Positions 48,504-61,473 of a stretch of DNA of 64,000 bases are shown here, piece by piece. The stretch comes from Synanceia verrucosa (Eukaryota; Chordata; Actinopteri; Perciformes; Synanceiidae). Both the position numbers and the translations under genes were made by a program. The notes under the pieces are model-generated. The model saw only the letters and a list, made by a program, of their open reading frames with translations. It was not told the origin of the DNA and did no database searches. Position 1 is the stretch's first letter; each line of letters opens with the position of its first letter. The DNA is taken from NCBI GenBank assembly GCA_029721515.1, contig CM056559.1, positions 5,457,001 through 5,521,000 on the forward strand, given 5' to 3'.

Positions 48504-49909
48504 AAGAAATATCTATGGACAATCTAGAAACAAATCCAGCAAACGTATTATTGAAATAATCTATTTCCAGTTAATTGACTGATTTTCAAAATCACACATA
48601 GTTGACACATTTCTATTGTTTAATGATATATTTTGCCCAATCATATATGGCACCTTGTTTGTTTTGTCCAACTAACAACCAAGCCTGAAGATTTGATGCT
48701 TTGACACCTCCTTTCAGAAGTCTTTGGACCATGTCATGTGTGGATTTCGTCCCCTACCCTCTGCGCAGAGCCTGCAGGCACCATGAAGCAGCAAACCCAA
48801 CACACCTGGAAAAAACACTGTGCAATTTGAATAAACAATACCCAGATCTCAAAATGCTCACTCAACTGTCTGGTCAAGTGATTTTTCAAGCAGCAGTCAC
48901 AGACTCGTGGGGCTGCAGAGACGATGAGACACCCGGCTGCCCCACCTCCTCCTGCTCAGCTCTGCAGTAAACATCTCAAGACATCACAATCACCGGCTTG
49001 CTGCTTGCTTTACCAAAGAGCGTCTGGAAACCTGTCTGAGAGCTCACTCAGGTATAGCAGAAGGCCCAGCAGCACCTCAATGCAAATCACCTGCGCACAC
49101 TGGCAGCTCTTTTGTTGTTATCTCCTCTGATACAGTACGTCAAGTTCATTTAGAGATCTCAGAGAAGCCCGGCCAGAAAGAATTTACATTCCAGGATCCT
49201 GAAAGCCTCACATTGGCATCGACTGCTCACAGCCAAGCTTTGGCTTTGAGTATTAGCCTATGATTCATCACTTAAAACCCCATTTCATGATCAAATAATA
49301 TATTTTTAAAAAGCCAGTGTACATCCATTCTTTTTCCTGCGCTATTCTGCAAACCTTCAGATGCATTTCAAGTGGATCCCTCATCACCAACACTGCAAGG
49401 ACAACATAGCAACAGCTGCGTAGCCTAGAGAGATTATAATTGCTGAAATTCAATGAGTATATACAAAAATGATTCTCTCTCCTCTATTAATAAGAGGCAG
49501 GAAGGAAAGCATAAATCATAGCCACCCAATTCACTTTTAAAATCTTCGGTTAAGTTTCACTTTGAACCCGTACTACAAAAAGGGTCAATTACAGAGAGAT
49601 AATCCATAACTAATTTACTTGATTGATGGTCTAATTACGCCTGTTTATGTCATGCTTGATAATTTAGTCTTTGATAAGCATAAGCACCCTCTTGAAACTG
49701 TAATACTTTAATAAGCATACGGACATGGGTACTGCTTGGAGCTTTCTATGACCCTCAATGCAGTGTCGCATGAGCTGTTTTTATTAGACTGCCTGTCTCA
49801 CATAAACATCAACAACATTTTTTAATATGGTTCCTCTTTAATTGGGATACTATTGGCCTACATAGTGCTGATACCCAAAGGCTTGTGACAATAACTATCC
49901 ATCAAGGTC
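48504..49909. other. Non-coding stretch, nothing recognised
   Basis: Unique sequence. An 89-codon ORF at 48701-48970 has no recognisable motif. Confidence 0.55.
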
Positions 49910-50300
49910 CAATAAGTCCATACATTAATCATCACGGACATTAACAATTTGAGTGCCATTGACGTATGTATATACAACAAAGTGGTTTTTCGGCAGCAGG
50001 CACAAGAGGGCACTCTCACACAGCCTGTGAGTAATGTTGGGGCTTCTGAGATTTGTAGTTGGGACATAAAGAGACGGTATACGCCACAGAGATCAAAGCA
50101 GGAAGTGGAGACGATCGAGAATCTGGACAAAAAGTGGTGTTTAGGGTGAAAGTGGCCTCTACTCTACCTCTGATAAAGCTACCTCTTGAGCTATTCACTG
50201 TTTTCAAAGACATATATTCTGTGGGTCTTGAAATATGATTCAAAATGGGCAAAAAATGCTGGAACAAGGCACTTTCTGTTTTAGAAAACGGCTGGCACTG
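49910..50300 (+). mobile_element. TTAA-bounded MITE, copy 6
   Basis: Starts with the CAATAAGTCCATACATTAAT extension shared with copy 5. It then shows TTTGAGTGCCATTGACGTAT, GCCTGTGAGTAATGTTGGGG, CTTCTGAGATTTGTAG, GATCAAAGCAGGAAGTGGAG, AGTGGCCTCTACTCTACCTC, GAGCTATTCACTGTTTTC, ATATTCTGTGGGTCTTG and GGCTGGCACTG. Both halves are present with internal deletions, including the GATTAGAGAGC block and the TTTTTTTCATGATGAAAT block. The right end is cut before the TTAA. Confidence 0.87.
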
Positions 50301-53300
50301 CAGCACCTAGGAGGTGATGGATACTAATGTTTAGATTCTATAATTAGAACCAAAATGCACCTTTGAAAGATGATTACGAAAGCAAATATCTCCATCATCA
50401 CTGCCTTCAAGGGATATGCACATTTTCTCATTGTAATTATTGTAATCATGATTAATATTATTTAATCCCCACATCTAGGCCTAACATACATTTCTGATGG
50501 AGCTCAAGTAAAAAACCACAAGCAACAGGCTCCCCACTGTAATCTCCTGTGAATGCAGGCCAATTACGTAACGGCTGAACACAAACAGGCCCATAAGGCT
50601 GCTGCTGTGCAGCTTTTCAGACTGAGCAAGTCAGAGCAAAGCATTCTGGTTTTAAGAATATTGTAACAATCGAAGGTTAATCTTCTATGACTATTTCTGG
50701 GATCTGTTTGCCACCATGTGTAACAATGAGTGGTTCTCTTTGTTGCATGTTCAAGGTTTCTCACTTACCTGTAAGACAGTAAGAATAAGAAAAGAAATTC
50801 TCCTCAAGCACCACATGGGAGGCCAACGTTAAGGTAAGAAGGGTTAAGAAGTTATGGAAAACTTCACCACAAGTTACAGTCATCACTTCCAGAGGTTTTA
50901 TTTAGACAGAAAAACATCTACCAGCATGATATGAGACATTTCTGTGAATGTCTCAACTGTAATTCAGGAATCAATTCTCAAGCAAATATTCTTTACTCCA
51001 GTGACAAAATCTTCTTCACAGTGACAGCAGAATGAAAAAATGGAAGTCACTGGAGAGCGTATTACTGTAAATGTATTTTAAAAAACGTGGAGGACTTCCA
51101 GGTAAATCAGTTTATCTTTAACATTTCTGATGGAGGATGGATGGAAGGAAAGGTGTAACGTGATCACTTGCCAAGAGATTATGAAAATAAATCCTTCCTG
51201 CCAGCATCCTTAAGGATATAGTGAAGGAAATACAAGGTTGATATGATTATAATGTAACCTGAAGAATAATTTGAGCACCCCACATTGAAGAAGTCGACTC
51301 CCCTTACAGTGAAATGTGCTATTCTGGCACAAGGGGGGAAAAGAAGGAGATTTGTTAGTTTTACTGCAAAAATCTCCCTTCAGTTCTGATGCAAAACATA
51401 GAGAGGGGCTACCTTTAAATATAAATTAAATGTCATGATGAATTTCTTGAATGGTGGAGGACGAGATTGCTGGAAGCTTTCATATGGTGCAACAGTACGT
51501 CCACAAAACCAAAGCAGCAGACTGCTTTTACAGGAGTGGTACAGACAGGGGAAATAAGTGTAAATTAAAGAATAATATCACAGAGAAAAAAAAGCCATTC
51601 AAAATAGCTTCAGGAATGAATGTGACTCAAAAAAATGATTCATTAGCAGTTTCAAAACTCGCTTGGGCATCAAGTGTCTTTCTCACGCCCAAACTTAGTT
51701 ACGGTATAAGAATATTATAAGAATATTAAAATGCTGTATTATTTTTTCTTAAAGTTTAATCAAAAACATGAAGAAAAGCATCAGCAATATTGCTGCTGAC
51801 TAAGCTTTCAAGGGATTGTCTTTAAACTCAAAGCTCTTGTTTGAATATTCAAAATCTATATCAGGAAAAGACACGCCCAAGAGGCATCTGTTAATGCACA
51901 TAAAATCCCTGATTAATTAGGGACTCTATTAGTTCATTCAAAAGTGATGATCACATGTAATTCATACCAAACGACAAGGAATACAATGTCACACAAAAAA
52001 ATGTGCTGTAAAGAGAAGCAATGGGTAATCATGCAAAATGTGGCATTAAATCCACACTGTATATGCAATGTACAACAACTACATTTTCTAAGACAGGACC
52101 TTAAAGTCCTGATTAATATCACATATAAAATGAATTGTTTTGATAGTAAATTAAAAGGTTGACTGCTCGCCTCTACATTCAGAGAGGCGCATAGTGATTA
52201 ATCTAGAGCGGTATCATTATGTACAACCCAGCACCCAGCAGACCCACTGCTGCTACATTTAACTCAATGTAGTGTATAAATTTAGAGATCATACTGTAGT
52301 TACAAGAAATTAATTTGCATGAATTACACACACATTAGATATGGATTCTGTCAATTTGAGGTGAAGAAAAATAAATAAATCATTATTTAAAAGCAGCTTT
52401 ACTTTCAGACAGCCCCAGTCTGCTGTTTTTCAATGTGTAAGGTACATTAAATATAAACAATCTATCAGCTTAACTGCTTCGGCCGTTATAGTCTCCCACA
52501 CCCATCACTTTCATTAATGGTATACATGGAAATGTGGAGGGATGTATTTTTCTCATCCTCCCTATTCTTTGGGATTTGCTGCAGCTCTGTGCTTTTTGAT
52601 ATTATCAGCCATCTGCATACTTCTATACTGTCTATTCAAACATTTCCACCATTAGAGGTTCACTTTAACGTTTATTTCATTTTAATGCAAATTAGAAGTC
52701 TAACCAGACTTTACAGCTCCTCACAGTTCTACATCTCCAATTACTGAAATAGTCAGAGTTATGCATACAAATAATTCAAAAATCTATATGAATTTCTTAC
52801 TGTATTCATTAAAACACTGATTAGGTCAGTATAACATGAAGGTAAGAAAACCATTAAGTGAAATAATGGTGCAGTAAATATTCAAATCAAACTGCAGTAA
52901 CTTGGTTCGGGCTGAAATGTGCTTGTGGCTGATCTTTGGAGAGATCTGTTATAAGACTGAAGTATTAAGCCAATTATTGGAAATTATTCCAAGAGCTGTG
53001 CTCTTTGATTTCATGACAGCATGTTGCAAGGGCTGTTTCCATGGTTGCTATAATGCAAAAGCTTTTTCCCTCTTAACACTATGCATTTGAGAGCTATTAA
53101 TAAGTTTCAACAGCCAACATATGAATGCCATATTGCAAACCTCCTGCTACTTGGGACTATGGGTCAAAACGAGCTGCTTTTCATGCAATAAATGTAATGT
53201 TTTCTCATAAAATGTCACATTATTATCTGGCATTTCAAACAGCAGGGAGCTCTGTGGAGCAGGATGAGGTCAATATCATGATGTCGTGTTTGAGCACTCT

Positions 53301-53440
53301 CTGCTCTGGTAAACATTTCACATTATCCCCTGCACTGCAATGCAATTAACAAAGACAAGGACTTGCAATACTTTAAAAACATGGAGTTTGGACACTTCTG
53401 TGAATGATTGTGACGACAAACAATTCATTCTATGTATAGT
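50301..53440. other. Non-coding stretch, possible conserved block at its end
   Basis: Unique sequence. ORFs up to 89 codons are featureless. The part from about 52900 to 53350 is repeat-free and dense in transcription-factor-like words (CCAATTATTGG near 52969, GTTTCCATGGTTGC at 53035-53048, CAATTAACAAAGACAAGG near 53343), which makes it a candidate conserved non-coding element. Confidence 0.4.
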
Positions 53441-53554
53441 ACAATAGTAATAATAATAATTATTATTATTATTATTATTATTACTATTAGTAGTAGTATC
53501 ACTATTGTTGTTGTTGTTATTATTATGTTATTATTAATAATAACATAATAATAA
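53441..53554. repeat. ATT/AAT low-complexity tract with 38-bp perfect palindrome
   Basis: An AAT run changes into an ATT run, then AGT and GTT units. Positions 53517-53554 form a perfect 38-bp palindrome centred on TTAA, with symmetric TATG and CATA points. Confidence 0.92.
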
Positions 53555-53675
53555 TCATAAACCATTAATGTTTCTCATTGCTTTGTTTTCTTGGTGTTTT
53601 TTCCATTTGAGCTTCTAATTCAGTCTTAAAAATGACTATAAACAGGATTGCGAAAAGATAATGTAATTAGTACAA

Positions 53676-53757
53676 GATTATTATTATTATTATTATTAAC
53701 AATAATTATTAATATTATAATATTAATTATTGTTAATAATAACAATAATAATAATAA
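53676..53757. repeat. Imperfect ATT/AAT palindrome, about 80 bp
   Basis: The left arm (TTATTATTATT...TTAACAATAATTATTAATATTA) pairs with the right arm (TAATATTAATTATTGTTAA...AATAATAATAA), with one 3-bp ATT indel and a small mismatch region. The centre is about 53718. Confidence 0.88.
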
Positions 53758-56059
53758 CTGGGTGTGTGGTGGTGTTTGATTATGAAACTTCCATTCCTTG
53801 AGCCTCAGCGGGGAGAAGACAACTCATCAAATGTGTCAAATCAGTTTTACACCATTTTCTGTGTTAACTCTGGTCTCATAGTGAATAAGTGACAGTGGGT
53901 TATAGTTTCAGTGTTACTACTGTGAGAATCCCACTGGAGCCTGTCAATCTGTGATACATCTGACAATGGCTTTGTGCGGCTAAGAATATCTTGAAAACCC
54001 ATATTTCTTATTGCTGCTCCTGTGTTGCCAATGGCAAAAGTGTGAGTAATTCAGGATCAGCTCAGCGCAGTGTTCGAGAGGAGTATCTTAAAATATCCTG
54101 ATTGTGTTTCACTGATTGTCTTTGGAAAATGAAAAAAGTAGAGCGTCCAGAACAGCTTAAAGTCAGACCCAATTACAAGTATCATCAGTTACACTCTCAC
54201 TGTGCAAAATTATTACTTTTTTCATGTGATAAAATCCAGCAACCACACATATTGTTTTTTTCTTGTTGCTCTTTAGATGCATTAAAGATTTGTTGTGAAA
54301 CAGAACTGAATCCTCTCAGTTTGTGCTTTTTATCTCATCGTGGCTGTGATTGTATTGATTATGAGCGTGTCACGAATTACAAAGTACTCGTTATTTTGTC
54401 ACTACGTGGAAAAAAAAAAATCAAATATTGACACGATATTGGGTCAGTTTACACAATAATAAAAAACAACATCTCCTATTTGAACTGATGCATAAGCTGG
54501 TCACAATAATTACATTGTTGACCTATCAAATGATGTATGACCATGATCTTGATCATTTTTGCTGATAAGAATTTCACTGACATTTTAGCCAAGCATCAAC
54601 AGCAGGGGTTTCCCTACCATTAAAAGACTTGAGCATTTTATTTATTTAGAATGTTTTAATTATTTTTTGACAGATTCCAGTTCCTGTCTCTGAATATTCT
54701 TAATAAAAAGTTGATAGCTCTTTGTGTGGTTTTGCTTCATTATGCCATTATATTATCATTACAACAGTGGCATAAAATGGTCTTAAAATTGTAATAATAA
54801 TTGTGAACATGGTTGTAGATCTGCAGAAAAAAGCAGGTTACTGTAAGGTGTAAATGCAAACAGAACATATTGTAATCACTCGCAGCCTTCAGACATAAAT
54901 CCACCCAAAAATAGGTACAGTAGTGTTGATGGTGTTTGAGCATTGCATCACTCCACCTGGAACACAGCATGTTACCATGTTTACAACCACTATAGCTCCA
55001 CAAACATTTTTTGCACATTGCGATCCAATCAAAATCAAAATAAGGAGAACACTAACCTAGGGTGAAATACAGAGACCTGTGATCAGATGTCATGATTCAG
55101 ATAACATACCCTGATGCAGATGTGTAAACAGTGTCAGACAGAGTTTAGTTGTGTCAACGTTGCATCCAGTTTGCATTATGTTCAGTTGAGCACAAGGTTA
55201 CATCAATAATGTAAGCTTGACTGCAGTTGCTGTGATGTTATCCAGGTTGCTCAGACATGCACAGACTAACCGGCAGGTGTGTGCCGACGTAGAACGTAGA
55301 ATTCATTCAATCAGTGAAGCAGCGAATTTTTGTTTTTTTTAAGTAAATTACTGTTTATTTGTCATACACTTTTGTTAATCTTCTTCTGGCTGATCCACTT
55401 CCGTTCCATGGAGTAAACCGGACATTAAATCACCATACTCCACACAGAATAGCCCTACCAGGACTTATTTAACTTTGCTGTGACCTTCACCACCAAACAC
55501 CTTACACACCTTTTAATATTGATTTGTATTTTAATTAGAGATATCATGAGAACTTTGGTATCACATCAATCGGTTCAATCTATATTTTCCTTGATAATGC
55601 TTTGATGTGAATAACAAATCTGTGAGGAAATCTGCAGGATGAGCACTAGTTAGCGTTAGCTGTTAGCTCTGTATAGGACTATGCTGCTCCCTGGCTGCTA
55701 ACAGCTAACTGTAACCGGCTCTCATTGGCCAATTTCACGTGAAGTTCCACTGACATCCACTGGCTCTTCTGAGTAAAAATTTGTTTTGGGTGAAGGAAAA
55801 TTTGAATGTTATGATGATGTGTTCAAATTTTTTATTGCTTTATTTGTTTAAAACTATTATGTCTTAATTTCAAAGCAGTTTTTAGATCAGATTAACAATG
55901 ATTGTATGTACAGTGATTGGAATTCACAATAAGTCAACCAGCGTACGTCTCCATAATGAAATAAAACTAACTTATTCAGAAGCGGTTTTTTTTCTGTTGT
56001 TCCTCATCACGACTGCAGCAGGAAGTAAGGGTGGGTTGATGCAACAATATGTAAAACGT
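53758..56059. other. Non-coding stretch with one short stem-loop
   Basis: Unique AT-rich sequence. A perfect 13-bp inverted repeat, GTTAGCTGTTAGC (55655-55667) and GCTAACAGCTAAC (55697-55709), has a 29-base loop. ORFs up to 109 codons (54102-54431) are featureless. Confidence 0.5.
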
Positions 56060-56150
56060 AAATGTTATTTATTTATACAGCCATTTGGCGTACCAAAGTG
56101 TTTTACAAGAGATAGTAAATAAAAGCAATTAAAAACAATAAAAGTAAAAA
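56060..56150 (+). mobile_element. A-rich 3' end of a dispersed retroelement
   Basis: TTATTTATTTATACAGCC, CCAAAGTGTTTTACAAGAGA, then TAAATAAAAGCAATTAAAAA and AATAAAAGTAAAA. This matches a fish repeat of the form TTTATATAGC...CAAAGTGCTTTACA...AATAAAAAC. Just after it, at 56217-56262, TTAATCGTGATTAATG with CTGACAGCCCTAATT resembles a fragment of a different old DNA element. Confidence 0.5.
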
Positions 56151-59100
56151 AATGGAATAAAATAAAAGTGTCACCATGCAAATAAAAAATAACATATTAA
56201 AATAACATATTATGCTTTGACCTTAATCGTGATTAATGTATTACCACTGACAGCCCTAATTCAAATGTGACCTTGTAAAATGCAGTTTTTTGATGTGAAA
56301 CCAGATTAATAGAGTTGTTTGTGGAAGAAAGTGGTTTCAAAGCAATATAAAAAGATAATAGAGTGAATACTGACAAAAAAAAGAGGTGTATGATGTCATG
56401 CATGGGATTTATTATTTTATGGTTTCTTTTTATTGACAATCATGGAATTTCACTGGTTTTGGTACTGGCAGCTTATTGTCTGGTATTGTGACATTCCTAA
56501 TTGTCATGGTGCCAAAACAATGACCATTTCTTATTGTGTTTCTTGTTTATTTGATTTTTGTGGGATGGTACTGAGATGCAATTGTTACCATGAGATTTGC
56601 CTTCATGAAAACAACAAAAACAAAACAAAAAATATGGTCATACTCATGCAATGAGATAAAAAATTAACTACAGTTTATGGAAGTAACACCTTATAATTCG
56701 CCTTGTACCATAAAGATCTTAGTGTAAAACTTTTTGATGAACAAATCTTAAGATTGCAGATTGGTAATCCCTGGTTGAGTCATAGCGATGCTTCAAGAGC
56801 AGCATCACAGAATTGGTTGGTGTGAACCACAAAAAGCAATTGTGTCCCGAGAGCCTTCTGCATTAAGCTACCTCACACAGTGAGTTCAATCAGCGCTGAA
56901 TCTACAGAAACACACTACATACATCGTGTTGCCTTTTAGACGGTCTGAATTTTTAATCGTCTCCAAGCCCTGAAAATCCTGGATGGTTTTTATAGTGATC
57001 AGTGTGTTATTTCAAAGCAACCACCTTTTTCAAAAACATCATCTCCCAGGCTCACAAACCTGTGGGCCATGTGGTGCTACAGTCGTTTTCAAAACACCTC
57101 TGTTTTGTGAGTAATGTGTTACAATTTTAGTTAAACTACCTTTTTGCAAAATAGAAACTGAACATCATGTGTTATGCGCTGACCCTGAACTGATCCTGAA
57201 CGAGGCACTTTAACACTCCACTGCCACAGATTTAGTCTGACCATGTAATTTCCTTCAAGTTGAGAACACACTGAAAAATTGCATTACACTTTTACAGACA
57301 TCTGCCATTTGGCCATTGTAACTGAACTACAGCCTCCACAAAACACAGTCTTCATGAACCTGTGAAAAAGCCAAACGAGTCTTTTTTCCCAGCACAAAAG
57401 CCTCCTACAAGTATGCGTCCATTTGAAAAGTGACTGTCTGCAGCTTCCCACTGCAGGTCCATATGGTCCCTGTATTTATGGGGTGATGAGGCCTGCTCCT
57501 GGGGTTCAGAGTGGTCATTATCTGGGGGATGCTACAGCTCCAGCAGTTAAGGTCACTCGGTACACACCGGATGTCCTCACACTCCTGGAGTACTGGAGGA
57601 TACTAAATGTGTAATCATCTCTGAGCTCACAAAAGGCAGGGTCTATCCAGATGGGCCATTATTAGAGCTTATTGTAGGGTCCATCCTGGCTTTATATCCA
57701 GCTATTTCAGCAGCACAATCCAAAACAGCACATCTTGTCCTGTGGCATTTTCTAACAGATAGTAGATACAGCAGACTAGGGTGAAGGCAGGACTCTTGTC
57801 TGGGGTCAAAGTTCATACTGAGAGCAAAACTAGTCTGTCCTTCTCCCTGGTCCCTCTGTTTCCACCATTTTCCAATGCTTGACTTTTCTGCTCAATTAGT
57901 ATTAAACTATTTCAAAGTATTTTAGAATTTGCATTTTAAAGAATGTACCCGTTTCAAATCACAAATGTTTAGGATCAACAGTCAATAAACTTCAAACACA
58001 ATATGAACAGGGTGATTATGCAAAAAGCTAAGGAATGGCATATTTCAAGAACAGGATATTTATTAATCAACTGAACATTCCAGCTCTAGTGCAATCTACG
58101 TAAAAAAATATAATTCTCAATTGGTTTGATAATCAAATAAGCATTTGAATATTTTTTCAAGCCAAACACAGGTATGGGAATTATTTTCCTTTTTTACATT
58201 TCTTAAACTAAATAATTAATCATTTTTTGAGAATATAGTCTGCAGATTAAATGATAATGAAAATACTCTTCAATTGCATCCCTGGTATGCACAAATTGCA
58301 CAATTCTTTGCAAGGTCCTCATAGTATTTCATACGTTATGCCTTATTAACCCCTAGTGATGACATGGATGGGGAGATGATTAAATTAAATGACTCAACAA
58401 AAAATACAAATAATTATGTGGTAAATTGGGGGTTTCCTTGCCGAGCCCATCTTGCGCAACATAGCGGATGCAACAGGTTTGAATTTCTTCCTTTTCTCCC
58501 TATATTGGGTTTGGAACTTCTTTAGGCATTTTGGCTTCAAGCTCTGCTGAGTCCCTTTCAGCATAATTAGGTATAATTGCAAAAAAAGTAATTCAGAAGG
58601 ATAATGACTTTGCTAAAATCAGGTACACCTGGAGTTGCTTAATTTAAAACAGGGTCTCTAACATCCGTCTGAATATCAAAATCAAAGACCTTATGACACA
58701 CTGGTGATAATTGCCTGTTCAACAATCACAGCAAACCCCCCTCCCATGATCAAATTTAATCAATGCATGCACTCAAGGCCCAGCATTTGTTTAAACATCA
58801 GCAGGTAGTTAGCATATGCAAACGGTCAGAGAAGATGCAATTAATTGAATTAACTGAACTGCACAGAATACACTTTCACTACAGTGGCCATTATAAATTA
58901 AACTCATTTGCACCCTTTTTTTCCCTTTATCGCTGTGCACATAGTAAATTTAATGTATCATTATGGACTGTATAGTCTACTTCCAAAGGGTGGTAGACCA
59001 AACGGTCCCTAAAGACCAAGACTGTTGAACATAAGACTACAATTCACAACTCCACTGGAGACACAATTATAGTCATAGTAGTCTGGAAAAAAGAAATAAT

Positions 59101-60879
59101 CCCTCTCTTAAATATGGCAATATTGTAAACAGACTGGGTGGAATCTCTATGAGTCTTTTAGACTCAGTGATGATGATCTATTCTCTATGTAACACATATT
59201 TGCAGTGCATTTATTACAGATATATTGTTTCACTGGATATCCCATCATATAAAGCGGATGGATTTATACTATTTTTGATTCCTCTCTGCACAAAACTGTT
59301 TAAAGTTGCACATAATTAAAATTTTCGGTCATTTTCGGACGCTGTTTGATCCAGTTTCCCAAAGCTGGGAAAAACAAAAATGCGCAAGACATAATACTGT
59401 ATGAGGATTGCACCTTCATGCTCAAAACTGTTATTAAACTTGCACACCTGCAGGTTAGACGCACAGTTCACGCTTGCCAAAATAAACCACACTGAAAAAA
59501 TAATGCTCCGGGGTTAAAATAAACTGCTCCAAACATCCGAACTGTGTGTGAACACACCCTCACAATGTCACGCTCAGGCAGGAGTCAGCAGGTGGTGTAA
59601 CACTTTCCATGAAGACAACTCCCAATGCACTCCAGTCTCCATGAAGAGGAGGCCATCTATCTTTATTATTAACTGAAATGCTCTTGCACAGGAACACAGG
59701 AAGCTCACTGAAACTTCAACAGTATGCTGCGTTTTCACATGTAATGGTTTAACCTTCATTTGAAAACACCATTAACCCCTTTTACATGTCGAAGTCATAG
59801 CAGGTGCTGGAAATGGTAGACGTATCTTACATTACACCTACTTCTCCCTGCTTTTCACACATTCTCTTCCTTCCCCCTTCTTGCTCTCAGCTTAGCGGCT
59901 TTAAGGCTTTTTTTCTCCAGCAAAGCATGCTCTCTGGCTCTGAGTGCTGGCATCCCTTGCATCGGTATGCAGCTCCCGTTCAGACTGCTGATCCCTCTTT
60001 ATGAGGACATGAGTTTCAATGCTTTTATCCCCCACCTTCACTTGCAAATATGCCTGCATTCAGTAGCTACACTCCAGCTTTAGAGACCCGTGGGAAGCCT
60101 TTAAAGAGGAAGTCAATAAAAGGGTATAAACATGCATGAGCTTAAGTTTGTGCTTTTTGTGTCTTTATTCCAAAGTTAGCTTTTTGGGATGTTGATGGAC
60201 AACAAAAATCATTTTCCAGTATGAGTATTTTTTATATGTCTGCTTTTCCATTGGATCTGTATAAAGACACTGTCTTTACTTGTTAGGAGAAAATACATTT
60301 TTAATAAAACTATTGCACAATTTTAAGGATGTTTTCCATGCAGTGCTATTAATTTCATGTTTAAATCAATTTAACACATTGCCCTTGTGATGAATATTTG
60401 TATAAGAGTCAACAGATCTGGATAAAATATGCAGTGAGAGTATGCAATTTATTGCATAACTGATCTACACAGTATGTACTGTATATACTTGAATTATAGT
60501 GGACACCAGACAGATGCTGCAATGCTCAGCCTCTAAAGCTGTGCACATTTTAAAGATATCATATAGCCTATGGGCTAGCAAGCATGATATAGGCTTTAGT
60601 CCATCTATATTCTATAATACAAAGTAAACCACCCAGGCACAGCTGGAAAGTAGCCATGTTGCATGCTTAGAGCGCTCCTATGTCAAGTTTTTGGCTCTAA
60701 CACCAACAATAATTCAAAGCTCAACATTACTCAAGGATGCAGTAGTGAACTTTTCTTAAAAACTGTCAAGGAGTAGTTCTGTAATGTGACAGCAAAGATG
60801 CAGAGACTCGGTAGCATGTTCTACTGCTGCCAGACAGCGAATGCAGTGGGAATTAGTCTACTGATAACTACAAGCGAGT

Positions 60880-61473
60880 TTGCTCAATAAAATTGTCAAA
60901 TTTAATTGCTGTAAGAAAATAAACAGTTGGACTGGTGCATTTTTTTTTCTGGATGCTCTCAGGCACATAAACAGTCGCTTTACTTGTTTTGTAGTGATAA
61001 TAACACTAGGGAGTAAAAGAGAAAAAAAAAGCACATGGGAAAATGTCACGAAATACTCTGAAATACTGCCAGACTTGAAGACAGTTTTAATTAGCCTCCT
61101 CTTTGTAAGTGTATGGTATGTATGTGCGCTTTGTGTTAATGTGTTTTTCCCCCAATTTCCCACTTTGGACTGGACACTAAAAATTGCCTTACAACGTAAA
61201 TGTTGTGTGTCTGTGTGTGATGGCCTCAGTGATGGGCAGGTGACCCTGAGACGAATTCAGCCACCTGAGAACATGAATAGGTTTCATTTTTGCATCAAAA
61301 TTGTTCCACAACACGTCTCTCTTCTCTTCTCCCAAATCAACAATCTGTTCTTAGCAGGTTTCCCCTTTACACCCTTTTTGTACTTATTATCAGGGTCTTC
61401 AATTTTGTATTGTGCACAACCCATATCGAATCATATAGCCATAAAATGGGAAACGTTACCTTGGAATAAATAA
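60880..61473 (+). other. Longest ORF in the window, 197 residues, probably non-coding
   Basis: An ATG at 60880 opens 197 codons. The translation is rich in F, L, I, C and V, starts MLNKIVKFNCCKKINSW, and has two hydrophobic patches (about residues 69-90, and 150-180 near FPFTPFLYLLSGSSILYC). It has no recognised domain and is not retroelement-like. A 101-codon ORF overlaps it on the other strand. Its codons simply follow the local AT-rich composition, including A and T runs. Most likely a chance opening, but its length makes it the only ORF worth a database search. Confidence 0.12.

Noticed and set aside
28143..50306. Several minus-strand ORFs sharing a VSTSCFDLCGVY-like segment (near 28143, 35726, 48235, 49858)
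   Set aside because: They look like a conserved protein family, but all are antisense readings of the same block of the MITE (GATCAAAGCAGGAAGTGGAG region). Starts and ends differ and frames break between copies.
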